NCBI RefSeq assembly: GCF_030272615.1
Contig: NC_081409.1
Coordinates: forward strand, 876,439,594 to 876,503,593
Direction: 5' to 3'
DNA from: Cryptomeria japonica
Taxonomy: Eukaryota; Streptophyta; Pinopsida; Cupressales; Cupressaceae
DNA length: 64,000 bases
Shown: piece by piece, positions 9,991-21,225 of the stretch
How positions within the stretch are numbered: position 1 is the stretch's first letter
Layout of the letters: each line of letters starts with the position of its first letter
Notes under the pieces: generated by a model
What the model saw: only the letters and a program-made list of their open reading frames with translations
What the model was told of the DNA's origin: nothing
Databases searched by the model: none
Made by a program: the position numbers and the translations under genes

Positions 9991-10830
9991 GATGCCTTAG
10001 TGCATGAGGCCTTACTCCTAGGAAAGGGGTAGATATTTTTGTCAAGGACACAACCTCAAAACTTGTGAAATCCTAGGAAGGCCAATCATCATATCTTGTG
10101 TGCTTGACTATTGAACATACATGTAATTCAAATGACCATACTAATTGTGTCAAAGCATGCACAAAAAAATTGCATGTGCGATGAGGGATGATCCTAATGA
10201 AGACTCAAAACCATCCAACCTATACAAATAGGATCTATGATCTTGTAGCTCTTGAGTAAAATTTTCTTTCTTTCCCTTACTAGAATGAGAGCTTTAATAA
10301 ACAGATAAAAAGGTTAGCAATAATATTTGGAACCAAGAGAACATCATTGATGCGCCCCTCTGCTAACTATATTGTGCCTAATCCCAAAACTAGAATTTGT
10401 GAAGAGTCTCCTATTGTAATTTGAGTACTCTCAAAAAGAAAATGTGAATTTGTAATATGGTGAGAAGTGCCTCTAAGCTCTGCTAACATTTGAATATATT
10501 GTGTCCAAGCTTGTTGCAAAAGCTAGAAGAGTTACCTATCTTGTTTGTCTTGGAGTAAGACTCATTGGACATAGAAGAAAGAGCCGGAGTTGTGGATTTC
10601 TAATTGTTCTTTTGCTTTGGTTTGGACAAAGACTCACTACCTAAAGGAGATTTTGTCTTAGTTGTGGACCTATTTTACCTTTACCTTTTGACACTTGAGC
10701 CAATGCTTGACTCCTAGAACTAGACATTGCAAAAGTGCATCTGATTGAATAAGCTTGGTTTGTTCTTTAGTAAGATGCTCACAAAACAACTAAAAAGTGG
10801 GCATTATAGAATCAGTTCCTTAGGCATCTA
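9991..10830 (-). other. Probable decayed 5' part of copia 3
   Basis: There is no open frame. Position and orientation suggest the GAG-pre-integrase, protease and gag of copia 3, but I could not recognise a continuous motif. I see nothing else here. Confidence 0.3.
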
Positions 10831-10869
10831 TGGTGGAGTAGATGGTAGAGTGAAACGCTTGAAAGGGGC

Positions 10870-11190
10870 CCTTCAACATAGACAAAATCAAGATGATGCT
10901 TCTTAAGTTGATGCTTAGTGGTGGAGATTTGTGTCTCTAGTGGATGGGTGCCTACAAAGATTAGTGGGGATCAATGTCTCTAGTAGTTTTGTGTCTACAA
11001 AGTTTGTATGAGAATTTTATGTAAGCAATCATTTTCCGTGGTTTTCTCTCGAGAGGATTTCCCCATAAATCTTGTGTTCTTAATTGTTGGTGTGTTGGTG
11101 TCGTGTAATTGATATTATTGTGATTATTTTTACTAAAAGATTACTTCATATTGGTTCACCCCCCATTCTTAGTACCCCTTCTCAGTATAT
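10870..11190 (+). repeat. LTR-like remnant of a copia element
   Basis: The stretch around GTTTTCTCTCGAGAGGATTT (about 11040-11060), followed by CCCCATAAATCTTGTG, resembles the R-U5 part of Tnt1/SIRE-type copia LTRs. No terminal repeats or duplication were found. From 11190 to 11931 I see no gene or clear element. Confidence 0.35.
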
Positions 11191-11936
11191 GAGTGTGCTT
11201 ATCAAGTACGACTTCAATAAATTCAACACAAAGAAACTGCACTGCAAAATTGAACTATATTATAGGATTCAAGGAAATTTCAATATTACTATAAATACCA
11301 AACTTGCACAACCTGCTCAAACATTGATCACCCTCTTGCTATGTGTACAACCAAATTGTGATCCTAAAGGCTATGCTCAGAAACACGAAGGTAGGACCTG
11401 ATTTTATGGAATGTAACTTGTAGTTTTATCATATTTTAGATGGCATGCATAGGGTTAAATTGCCACCATAATTAAAACATCATTATTTTTTAAATCTATA
11501 GAATTCCATAATTAAAACAATAAATTGGAGATAAAATTTGATCACTAGAACAAATCATAGAAATCTCACACCAAAATAGGGACAATCAAATCAGGATCTA
11601 TTGAAGCATACTAGAAATCCTTAAGTGAAATTGCATTGAAAGGATAGGAGGATTTTCATCCTTGGAACCAGCATTACTAGAGGGCTTTTGTCCTTAAACA
11701 TGAAAGAAGAATGCGTGTTCATTCTTGAGAAATGAAATTGTTTAAAAAAGCAAGATCTTTTTCAAAACATTCCTTCTTTTATTATTTTTTCAAGGAAATA
11801 AAACAATATTATTTTGGTTTGACAATCATTTCTGAAAAGTTATAAAAATATAATAAAGTGTCATTATTAGTTACCTTTTTGCACCTTGGGTCAAGCAACA
11901 TGTTATTTACTCACTTTGAACACTTTGTTAAATAAT

Positions 11937-12117
11937 TATTAGAATCTTCTCTTATTTATTTATTTAATGGTCAAATATGTAACATAATGTACAGTATAGC
12001 TTGTTTCTATTTTACGATTGTTTCTTTTTAGAAACATCGTTTTTTGTAATTTTTTATAATGATTGTTTGATCATTCTGTAAATACAATCTAATTTTTACC
12101 AATTACTAAGTGTAATA
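11937..12117 (+). repeat. 5' LTR of copia 2 (TATTA...TAATA ends)
   Basis: It is 181 bp, the same length as the 3' LTR, with few differences. The ends are fixed by ATAAT on the left and the primer binding site on the right. Confidence 0.9.
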
Positions 12118-12129
12118 TGGTATCAAAGC
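12118..12129 (+). other. Primer binding site of copia 2
   Basis: TGGTATCAAAGC has one mismatch to the usual initiator tRNA-Met complement TGGTATCAGAGC. The inverted leader copy at 21961-21972 carries the perfect version. Confidence 0.8.
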
Positions 12130-13029
12130 AGAAACACTCAAAATTTGTCAAATTTTAAAAAAAAAATATTGACAAAAATTCTTGAAAAGTTTTTCATACG
12201 ACGAATTTTTTCTTGGTCATTTTGCGGGGTTTCTCTAGTGTCAGATTTTCTTTGAGCTCGCGATTTTGCACGAGGCGTCTTCTGTCATATCTCTTTTGGC
12301 GCCTTTTTTACTAAAACCCGTGCGACTTTCTGCATTTCAAATTTTTCTAGGCAAGATCGAGGTTTTTCTGAAATTGCATCAATGGGTCTAGATTTTTCGC
12401 GACATTTTCAAGAAGGATTTCACAACCTCTTGTCTATGCAATTTTTATAAGAATTGTGTTGCGTTTTTTTCTTTCGACGGTTTTTTCTGTCCAATGCGAC
12501 TTCTTCCTTGTGGATTTTGTGGTTTTTAAAAATCTACGATGGCTCTCTGCCCGCGATTTCTTGCTGCCCTACGTGCGTTTTTTGCTTTGCGTGTCTTCTT
12601 TTTTGGGTGCCACGATACCTTCCTACAGCCTACATGATATTTCGTGACCTCTTCATTCTGCAACCTATGTGTGGGCGACAATTATGGTTTTTTCAACCCT
12701 TAGAATTCCTCTTCATCAAACCCACGATTTTTCACAGGTTCTTGAAATTTAGTAGTGATTTACGCTGCCCTAGGGTTTTTGCAACATCGGCTAGAATCTT
12801 GATCCTTCTTTTTTAGTCGAACAATTATTTTGATTGCAGATTTTTGGTGGGTTTTTCGAGTAGTTTTATGGGTCTTCATCAGATTTTTCTGAGTAAGCCG
12901 ATTTTTTTACCTCGGGTTTCGTGCTAGTTGTACTTCACTTTTTTGAAGTCTATACCTGCTTCTACCTCTGTTTCAGATTTACGCCTCTTTCAGATTTTCT
13001 CGTTTTTCGTGCTTTGGGAAGTGTGCAAG
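12130..13029 (+). other. Untranslated leader of copia 2
   Basis: About 900 bp lie between the primer binding site and the gag ATG. The sequence is T-rich with many TTTTTC runs and no recognisable domain; open stretches in it (12454-12816, for example) are fortuitous. A homologous leader lies inverted at 21226-21972. Confidence 0.6.
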
Positions 13030-13735
13030 ATGGCGTCGTTGACCAACTTAATGTTGGAAGGCAGTCAGAGATTCAACGACAAGAATTATAACACTTGGAA
13101 GCAACTCATGTTGACTATTTTTGAATATCGCCGTCTTGATCATCTCGTCTTGGGAAAAGAGTCTCGTCCTACCACAACCGAAGCAGATCGGGACAAGTTT
13201 GATGACTGAAATCGAGAAGCCGTCATGCTTCTCAAGCTCTCTGTCACAGATGACGAATTGCCTTTGATTCCTTTTGGCAAGTTAGCATCAAAATTCTAGA
13301 AGCATCTAAAGGAATTGCATGAGACATTCAACAAAAGCCAGTGTTCTTCCCGAAGAACCAATTGTTCTTCATCATGATGGATGAACGTATGTCCTTATAG
13401 GAGCATCTCACGAAGATTAAGGACATTCAAGATCAGCTTGAAGCTATTGGTCGAAAAATGGAGGTAAAGGATATGGTAGTAATAATCCTGAAGACTCTGC
13501 CAAAATCCTATGAGCACTTCATAGAAACTCTCCTCAACATTACCTCAACGAATGTTGATTTGAAATTTCCAGAGTTGTGCACCAAACTTCTGCAGCAGAA
13601 TCGTTGGAAACAACAGTTTGGTAGCAGTGCCACTTTGTCCTTAGAGCAAGCATTTGCAACCAAATCCTTTCACAAGGATAAACGCAAATCTCAATCCTCT
13701 CAATCATCTCAGCAGAAGGGCTCCAGTCTATCTTA
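13030..13735 (+). pseudogene. Copia 2 gag
   Basis: The ATG at 13030 begins MASLTNLMLEGSQRFNDKNYNTWKQ, a typical copia gag start (x-F-x-G-x-NYxxWK). Downstream segments include EYRRLDHLVLGKE, then, after stops at about 13207 and 13300 and a frameshift, VIILKTLPKSYEHFIETL and the basic, Ser/Gln-rich linker. A further stop (TAG, about 13734) precedes the zinc knuckle, so it is non-functional. The frame closest to original is seen in 13030-13206 and 13458-13733. Confidence 0.8.
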
Positions 13736-14797
13736 GGATGGTTCGAAAAAGCATAAAGTACAGTGCAATTATTGTCACAAATGCCATATGATCAAGGATT
13801 TTCGCAATTGGATAGCTTCCGAACAGCGGAAGTAGGGGGGGTCTCAGACTAAAGCCAATGTCGGTGAGCACATAGAGCAGAAAAAGTTTGCCTTTTATGC
13901 CTTCATGGCTAAAAGACCTGCAGACCATGTGAAGTCTTTTGCCTGGTATTTAGATTTTGGTGCTTCTCAGCATTTCACTCACAGGCGTGTTTGATTTACA
14001 AAATTATTTCCCTATACCGATTCAGTCATATTTGGAGGAGGTGAAGAATATACCGTTGTCGGCAAGGGCAACGTTTAGAATACAGTCTGGTGGGAGGATT
14101 CTCATTTTCCTCAATGTATACTATGTTCCCGACATGGAACTCAACCTACTCTTTGTGAGCCAGATTATGCGGTATTCTCCTCAGCTTGATTTGATATTCA
14201 GTTCTCACAAGTGTTCGATTGTTGATCGTGCGACACACACTATTGTAGCTGTTGGCATTGAGGATCATGGTCTATTCAGAATTGTGGATACAGGGGATTC
14301 TCTTGAGCATGCTTTTGCAGCTAAATCCTCCTCTATCACCAGACTATGGCATCAACGATATGGTCATCTGAACATTCACTACCTTGCTTAGGAAGATTTA
14401 GTACATGGCCTACCTGACCTGAAATTCAAACTCAGAATCAACGAGTTTGTGAAGCTTGTCAGGCTGGGAAGGAGCACAAGACACCGTTCAAGGATGGTGA
14501 CTCATGGCAAGCCTCTAAGGTACTACAGTTGGTCCACGCTAATGTATGTGGTCCAATGAATCAACTTTATGTTACTAGGTGCAGGTATTTCTTGCTTTAT
14601 GGTGATGATTTCAGTCATAAAATGTGGGTGTACTTTCTTAGACATAAATCATATGTGTTTCCTGTATTTCAAAAATTTAAGGCCTTAGTAGAAAAACAGT
14701 TTGGTTGTTCTATTATTACTCTTAGGTCTGATAATGGGGGGGAGTTTTGTTCTACTGCTTTCTCCAGTTTTCATGTCAGTTAACCACACCACACACC
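13736..14797 (+). pseudogene. Copia 2 zinc knuckle, protease and N-terminal integrase
   Basis: A CCHC knuckle (CNYCHKCHMIKDF) has lost its last Cys. The protease motif reads YLDFGAS, where the catalytic D-S/T-G has become D-F-G. The GAG-pre-integrase domain (LWHQRYGHLN, CEAC) and integrase (VHANVCGPM, then TLRSDNGGEF with the second Asp intact) follow. In-frame stops occur at about 13832, 13994 and 14389. The integrase frame runs into insertion B at 14798, inside the segment just before PQQNGVVER, and resumes at 20656. Confidence 0.82.
14793..14797. repeat. Left target site duplication of insertion B (ACACC)
   Basis: It matches 20656-20660 exactly and abuts the ends of insertion B. Confidence 0.9.
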
Positions 14798-15263
14798 TGT
14801 TGTGACCATTTCACACATTGCCCCATTAGAATGGGGACCCCCTCTTTTTGCTTTAGGTTTTGCTTTCCTTTTGCTTGTTTTTCTCTCTGCTTTCTAGGTT
14901 TTTTTAGTGAGTGAGTGGTTTGCCTGGGCTGGCTAGATTAGGGCTAATCTCTGGAGCTCGTTTTAGGGTTTCTTTCAAGCTGAGTCTAGCCTAGTTTTGG
15001 GAGTTGGTAGTCGTCTGCCTGAAACCTCAAGATTGCTATAATGAAGCATGCCTTTCAGGGGAGTCAAGTTGGTTTGATCAAGGAACAGGGTGAATAGGCC
15101 TTAGGTCAGGTCAGGACTAGATTTGAGGGTTTTCTTGTCAGAGTCCTGTTTGTTTCCCTGTCTAAGTCAGTTGTGCAGAGTCAATGAAGAAAGGGAGTTG
15201 ATATGATCAAGTTTGATGGAGGATGAAGCGAATCAAGGTAACATCTAGCCTGAGAATGTCAAT

Positions 15264-18196
15264 TTCACTCCTGACCCTTCCAAAGGGTCCAGAGCGAAAT
15301 TTTGAAAAGCTCTCATTTTGCCTAGTGAAAAGCAGGGTCTTGATGGAGATACATGAGGAAAGTCTATGTTTGCCTTTTAAGGAAAATTGGAGTTCAAAAT
15401 GTCCAGAATCAAGCTTAAGATAAGATTTTCGCTCCTGACCCTTCCAGAGGGTCCAGGGCGAAAATCCTTGTAGACCTCATTTTTTCTTCTCATTTTTGAC
15501 TAAGTAAGGCATGTTTGAAAGTGAATTGATATGTTCTTGCCTGGAGAGGGACTTGATTGATTTTTGAAAAGCAAGATGATGCTTGAAGGAGAATTTCGCT
15601 CCTGACCCTTCCAAAGGGTCCAGAGCGAATTTCATCCTAAACCCTATTTCTTGCCTTGGATAGACTTGCAACCTTGTTCTGAGCTTGGAAAATGACCTAA
15701 CTTTTCCTTGTGAGGTAGTTTGAAACTTGAAAACTGAGCAATTTGGCCTGGAATGGAGATTTCGCTCCTGACCCTTCCAGAGGGTCCAGAGCGAAAATCT
15801 AATTAGAGCTTATTTCTTCCTAACTTTGGCTAAGTTTTGATGTGCAGGGTCTCTTGGAATGAAGATTGGACTTTATTTGATACCTTTGAAGATTTGGAAG
15901 GATGTAAAAATGAGGAACTTTGGACAAAATGGTGAATTTCACTCCTGACCCTTCCAAAGGGTCTAGAGCGAAATTCCCAAAAGCTCTTATTGTGCAGTGA
16001 AGAAAGTCAAGTTTTTGGCATGAGTGAAACAAGAACAACTTGCTTTTGCCTCTTGAGGATGTTTTAGCTTGCAAAAATGAAGGATTTTGCCCAAAAGGAG
16101 AATTTCGCTCCAAACCCTTCCAAAGGGTCCAAAGCGAAAATTTCTATAGGAGACATTTCTTGTCTTGTTTGGTCAAATTGAGGTGTCTAAGACATGATGA
16201 AAGGAAGAAAGAGCATGTTGAAACCCTTGGGCATGTTTAGAAGTCATGAAAATGAAGGATTCTGGCCAAGAAAGGCAATTTCACTCCTGACCCTTCCAAA
16301 GGGTCCAGAGCGAAATTCCTTATTAACCTATTTTTAGCCTTGCTTGGACGTGAAATCCTATTCCTACCACAATGAAAGATGAAATCCCACTTAGCAAAGA
16401 AGTTTCAAGGTGAAAAAATGAAGGATTTTGGTCAAGATTGAGAAATTTGCTCCTGACCCTTCCAAAGGGTCCAGAGCGAATTTTCTCAAAATCACTCTTT
16501 GCTATCAAGTTTTGCTAAGTCAAGTGTGGGATAAGGTGAAATCAAGAGGGAATCGCCCCTGGGAGTGACTTGAAGTGCTAAGAAATCATTAAAAAGTGAA
16601 GGAATTGAGCCAAATAGTGAATTTCGCTCCTAACCCTTCCAAAGGGTCCAGAGCGAATTTTCTCAAAATCACTCTTTGCTATCAAGTTTTGCTAAGTCAA
16701 GTGTGGGATAAGGTGAAATCAAGAGGGAATCGCCCCTGGGAGTGACTTGAAGTGCTAAGAAATCATTAAAAAGTGAAGGAATTGAGCCAAATAGTGAATT
16801 TCGCTCCTGACCCTTCCAAAGGGTCCAGAGCGAAATTCCTAAAAACACCTATTTTCCTTGCAAGGTCAAGACAACTTTTTGGTTTTTATGGCTTGAATGG
16901 GTGTGAGGAGGTGTGTTTTTGCCTTTTGAAGATGATTGAGGTTGAAAAGATGAAGGAATTGAGCCTAAGAGAGATTTTCGCTCCTGACCCTTCCAAAGGG
17001 TCCAGAGCGAAAATCCTAAAAACTATCCTTTCTTTCAAATTTTGGACAAAACTAAGCTTGGGCGAGGGTGTGAGAAGAGAATTTGGATTGTCTTAGAGTG
17101 GAATTGGGTTGCCAAAATGCCAGTTTTGAAGCCAAGAGAGAAATTCGCTCCTGACCCTTCCAAAGGGTCCAGAGCGAAATTTCCAAATTCTCCTTTTTCC
17201 TTGCAAATTTAAGACAAGATTTTGCTTTTCATGACTTGGAGAGGAGTGAGGCAAAGATGTTTTGTGCCTTGGAAGTGATTTGAAGATGAAAGGATTGGAA
17301 AATTGCCCTAAAACCTAATTTTCGCTCCTGACCCTTCCAAAGGGTCCAGGGCGAAAATCCTAAAACCAACATGTTCCTTTCAAGTTTGTGCTAAGGCGAG
17401 ACTAGACCAAGGTAGAAAAGGCCCTTGAGACCACCTTTGAGTGGATGTTTGTTTCAAAAAATGATGATTCTAGGTCAGAGAAGGATTTTCGCTCCTGACC
17501 CTTCCAAAGGGTCCAGTGCAAAAATCTCAAAATCCCCTATTTTGCCTTGCAAGAACAAACCAAGATTGGCTGGAGTGAATGAAGAAGACCATTGCCTAGC
17601 CTTGAGGGGTGGATTGAAGTCAGAATGATGGAGGAGTAAGCCTAAGCAAGGAAAATCGCTCCTGACCCTTCCAAAGGGTCCAGGGCGAAAAACATCAGAC
17701 ACCTTTTCCTCCAAAATTCAAGTGAAACTAGGCCTGGACTACAGTAAAAGATGCCATTTGGAATGCCTTGAAGAAATTTAGACCTTCAAAAAATGAGAAT
17801 TTTGAGCTCAGGAGAGAATTTCGCTCCTGACCCTTCCAAAGGGTCCACAGCGAAATTCCCAAAAGAACAATATTTCCTTCAAAAATTGATAAGCCAACTC
17901 AGTGATCAAGATGAATAGACCCCGGAGATTGCCTTGGAGGAGGTTAATGATCAAACTAAGGTGAATTTTGACCTAAAAGGTAAAAATCGCTCCTAACCCT
18001 TCTAAAGGGTCCAGAGCGAAAATCACATTTTCATCTAATTCGCTCATGAGAAATGCTAAAATTTGGAATGCAAGACTTTGTCAGGTCAAAACAAACATGA
18101 GCTCCCCATCCGGGAGATTTTGGAGTAAAGGGAATAAGGTATTCAGGACATAATTGGAAAAATCGCTCCTGACCCTTCCAAAGGGTCCAAGGCGAA
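15264..18196 (+). repeat. Hairpin array of insertion B: 18 copies of a 35 bp palindrome
   Basis: Copies start near 15264, 15428, 15595, 15760, 15937, 16103, 16279, 16446, 16622, 16799, 16977, 17144, 17321, 17488, 17655, 17819, 17986 and 18162, so spacing is 160-178 bp. The arms are TTCGCTC and GAGCGAA (sometimes GGGCGAA), and the inner stem is GACCCTT/AAGGGTC with a 3 nt loop CCA. Compared with the A array, the stem position T-A has become A-T, which preserves the pair. Confidence 0.88.
16480..16833 (+). repeat. Recent 177 bp tandem duplication inside the B array
   Basis: The stretch from one hairpin through the next (starting TTTTCTCAAAATCACTC at about 16480) is repeated nearly identically 177 bp later (about 16657). 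Other array spacers are much more diverged, so this unit duplicated recently and shows how the array grows. Confidence 0.85.
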
Positions 18197-19679
18197 ATCA
18201 TCAAAAAGCCTATCATTCAACCTTGTTTGATTAAGTCAGGGGCAAATTGCAAGATTGTGAAGACAAGGACATTAAACTTGCAAATATAGGTTGTGAAAAT
18301 TTCAATTTATGAAATGAACAAGCCTTGAAGTGGTTTAGACCTTCATCATCTTGGATATTTCAATGCCCAAGGAAGAAAGGAAACTTCATTGAGCCTTGAT
18401 CAAACCTCAATATTCCTCAATTTTCACTAAATTTGTCAAAATTAAGACATTTGGGGAAGCTAGATCAAATTCACATAAATTAAGGCCTTTACCATTTAAT
18501 TAATTAATTTTTAAGCCTTAATATAAATATAAAATCCACCTTGGAAGCCTTAAAATTAATTTTAAAATTTTAAAAATAAAGGTGAGCGCTCAAATTCATT
18601 TATTTGCTTTTACAAGCAAGTCGGCCTCCTTCTAAAAGGGATTTTATTTGTTTTATTGCTAAAAACCTAGGTCGGCCTCATGGTTGATTAGGGTGAGTGC
18701 CCTATATAAGAGAGGAGCATGGTAGCATTTTCAAACCATTCATTCATTATTCTTCTCATGCGAATTTCAAGAGCAGATTGGAGGAGCCAATTATACCAGT
18801 TTGGAGGCGAATTTCTTGCTAAATTGGAGGCTAATTTCCAGAATTTGCTAAGTGGTTGGAGGCTAGTGGAAAGCAAAGTTCTTTTGAAGGCTGATTGAGG
18901 CATAATTCATTCAAAGGGAGACCAAAATTCAATCCTTATCCAGCAAAATCTGATCTTCTTTCTTCCATTTTCCAAGGTTCATAGTTAGGCTTTCAAAGAA
19001 GGAGGTATGAAGAATCAACTTTTTGAAGTTCTTATTCAAGACTTATTTTGATTTCATAGCAATCTTTTAAAGTCTAAGTCTTGAAAAATCTAATTTCCAT
19101 TCATAATTAATTTGAAAATTTAGAATTCTTGGATTTATTTTGTCATTTTCAAATTAATGTCTAATATGTTCCCTTGAAAGGTCTAGATCGTATGCTATAA
19201 GATATTATATTCAAAGACTAACTTTAATCTTTTGTGTAGGCATCAAATGACGACCCCCAAAGCCGGAGGATCAATTACTTAGCAGACTCTCATCAAAGAA
19301 GATCAAGCCAGATCAAGGACGATCTCCTCCAGTCCAGCATCATTAAGGATGATCTCCTCCAGCCCAGCATCATCAAGGACGGCCTTCTCCAGTCCTACAT
19401 CATTAAGGACGACCTTCTCCATCTATCTTCCAGTCCAGCATTTGAAGGAAGGCATCACCAAATTGAGCACCAAGTGTTAGACAAGGTGGCATCCCAGTCA
19501 TCACTCCTCCAGTCGGGTTGGTCCACCTCAGCATATCCAGATTCAATGTACCTGGCTCATTAAATATGGCACAAACTTCGATGTACCTACCCCGGCTATC
19601 CATTGGTCGAATATTCCAGAGAAGACATGTGTCCAAATAATGCAATTATTTCATTGGTCAGAAATAAGTTTGTTGTAAC

Positions 19680-19767
19680 AAACCCTAATTAGGGTTTCAT
19701 TGTGAAATCTTGGCCATTGATCTTGAATTGATCCAAGTCGTTCATTGTATTTGAGGATGCTATATAT
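19680..19767 (+). promoter_or_regulatory. Promoter-like block of insertion B: inverted telo-box pair and TATA box
   Basis: AAACCCTAATTAGGGTTT lies at 19680-19697 and TATATAT at 19761-19767, about 890 bp before the element's end. The arrangement is the same as in A and C. Confidence 0.6.
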
Positions 19768-20655
19768 GCCCTCACTCATTTCATTTTAAGGAGTTGGTTA
19801 GAAAAAGAGTTTAGAGTGAAGAAGTTAGAAAGTTAGAGAGAAATTAGTCATTGTTTGTAGCAAGATTGAGTAGTGAAGAAAGAATTTTGAACAATTGTTG
19901 TCCATTTGGCTATGAGATCAATAAAATATTGAAGTTATGGTGTTTTATTGCAATACTTGTGGCTATCGTTATGATTGTTTATCTTTTTGAATCACTCTCA
20001 ATTGAAATAGCATTTAAATTTTAAGTTTGAAGGACGAATTGTTGTGCTTGATCTTTGATAAGATTCACATTCCAAACCACTAGCTTCTTACTGATTGTGA
20101 GGACGCCTTGTGTGGTCAACTGGAAACATTAAGATTGATTAAGAATTCAATCATTATTGGAAGTATTGATATGTATCTCTATGATAGTATCTATATCCTT
20201 GATGATTTGAAAGTTATTGAATCCCCTTAGAAGATCGCATCAATTCCAGTAGAGTTGTAATTTCTTGGCGATACTGAAATTGGTAGAATCTTATCAAGTC
20301 TAGCCTTCATTGAGTCATTCTTAGGATTAGTTTAAGTCTCTATTCCCCGAAACCCTTATTTTTTGACATTTTTTGAAAATTTATTAGTGTTAGGAAAATC
20401 CTGTTCCCTCATTTGAAAGGAAGTAGCACGGACAAGCTTTCTCTGAAAGTGCGTAAGGCCCCTTGAAGAAACAACAAACACAACGACCATTGGTGCTTAT
20501 CCACACGTAGAGATCCTACAAAAAAGAACCTTGAGGTCATCCCGATTGATCCTTTTCACGACATCTTCAGCATTCGGAGACTTTATTCAAGAGAGGATAA
20601 GATACCTCTGGGTATTTTATTCTGTGTTTGGTCGTGTACAAAATACACATCAACA

Positions 20656-21225
20656 ACACCCCTCAACAAAACGGTGTTGTAGAACGTCGCAATCACACCA
20701 TTACAGAAGTGGCTAGGTCTATGTTGGAACACAGGAATGTTCCAAAGAAGCATTGGGTAGAAGCAGTGTATATTGTAGTCTATCTCCTTAATCGGTCTCC
20801 CACACATGATGTTAAGGGGAAGAACCCTGAGGAAGCCTGGACTAGTCGCAAACCCAAGATCAGTCATTTGAAAGTTTTTGGCTCTTTCGCATGTGTATGG
20901 ATTCCAAATGAAAAGCGTTCCAAGTTGAATTCCAGGAGTCAGAAGCTTATTTTTACAGGGTACAATGACAACTACAAGGCTTACCGGCTGATTGATGTAG
21001 ACACTGATCATTTTATCTTCAATCGAGATGTTGTCTTTGATGAAGAACGAGGACCATTACAGCTTTCCTCGTTTGAGAAGCATTCTAAGGATCAGCCTTT
21101 GAAGGCTTCTAATTTAGGTGCTCGTCTTCCATTTGGTTCACCTGATGGGAGGGATGATGCAGATTCTGAATTTGATGATGCACAACCTTAATTTCCTTCG
21201 GGTGATGCTAATCTTCCACCTGTTC
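20656..21225 (+). pseudogene. Copia 2 integrase C-terminal part
   Basis: The integrase resumes after insertion B with PQQNGVVERRNHTITEVARSMLEHRNVP (catalytic Glu present), YLLNRSPTHDV, KPKISHLKVFGSFACVWIP and RLIDVDTDHFIFNRDVVFDEERG, a normal copia order. The region is open to a stop at about 21190 and breaks off at about 21225, where the sequence switches into an inverted leader. The open frame that begins upstream at 20628 uses insertion B sequence for its first nine codons and is not a true start. Confidence 0.85.

Larger units (their letters stand above)
14798..20655 (+). mobile_element. Insertion B: giant solo-LTR-like element, 5.9 kb
   Basis: It begins TGTTGTGACC at 14798 and ends ATCAACA at 20655, with exact 5 bp duplications ACACC. 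It is nested in the integrase of copia 2. It shares its first ~60 bp and last ~1.4 kb with A and C but has no coding capacity, no primer binding site and no internal copy of its ends. It contains an 18-copy hairpin array (15264-18196), an AT-rich part (18200-19250), a short GGACGACCTTCTCCAG-type repeat cluster (19310-19440) and the telo-box/TATA block. Many weak open frames here encode the same FAPDPSKGS string; they are read-throughs of the palindrome, not proteins. Confidence 0.88.

Noticed and set aside
12454-12816. 120-codon hydrophobic open frame in the copia 2 leader
   Set aside because: T-rich leader sequence with overlapping frames; copia leaders are non-coding and gag starts at 13030.
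16773-17096. Open frames repeating FAPDPSKGSRAK in the B array (also at 17425, 17475, 15820)
   Set aside because: They are translations of the palindromic repeat on both strands, not proteins.
15264-18196. CRISPR-like array (regular repeats and spacers)
   Set aside because: Plant context, ~130 bp spacers, degenerate palindromes inside an LTR element; no cas genes.
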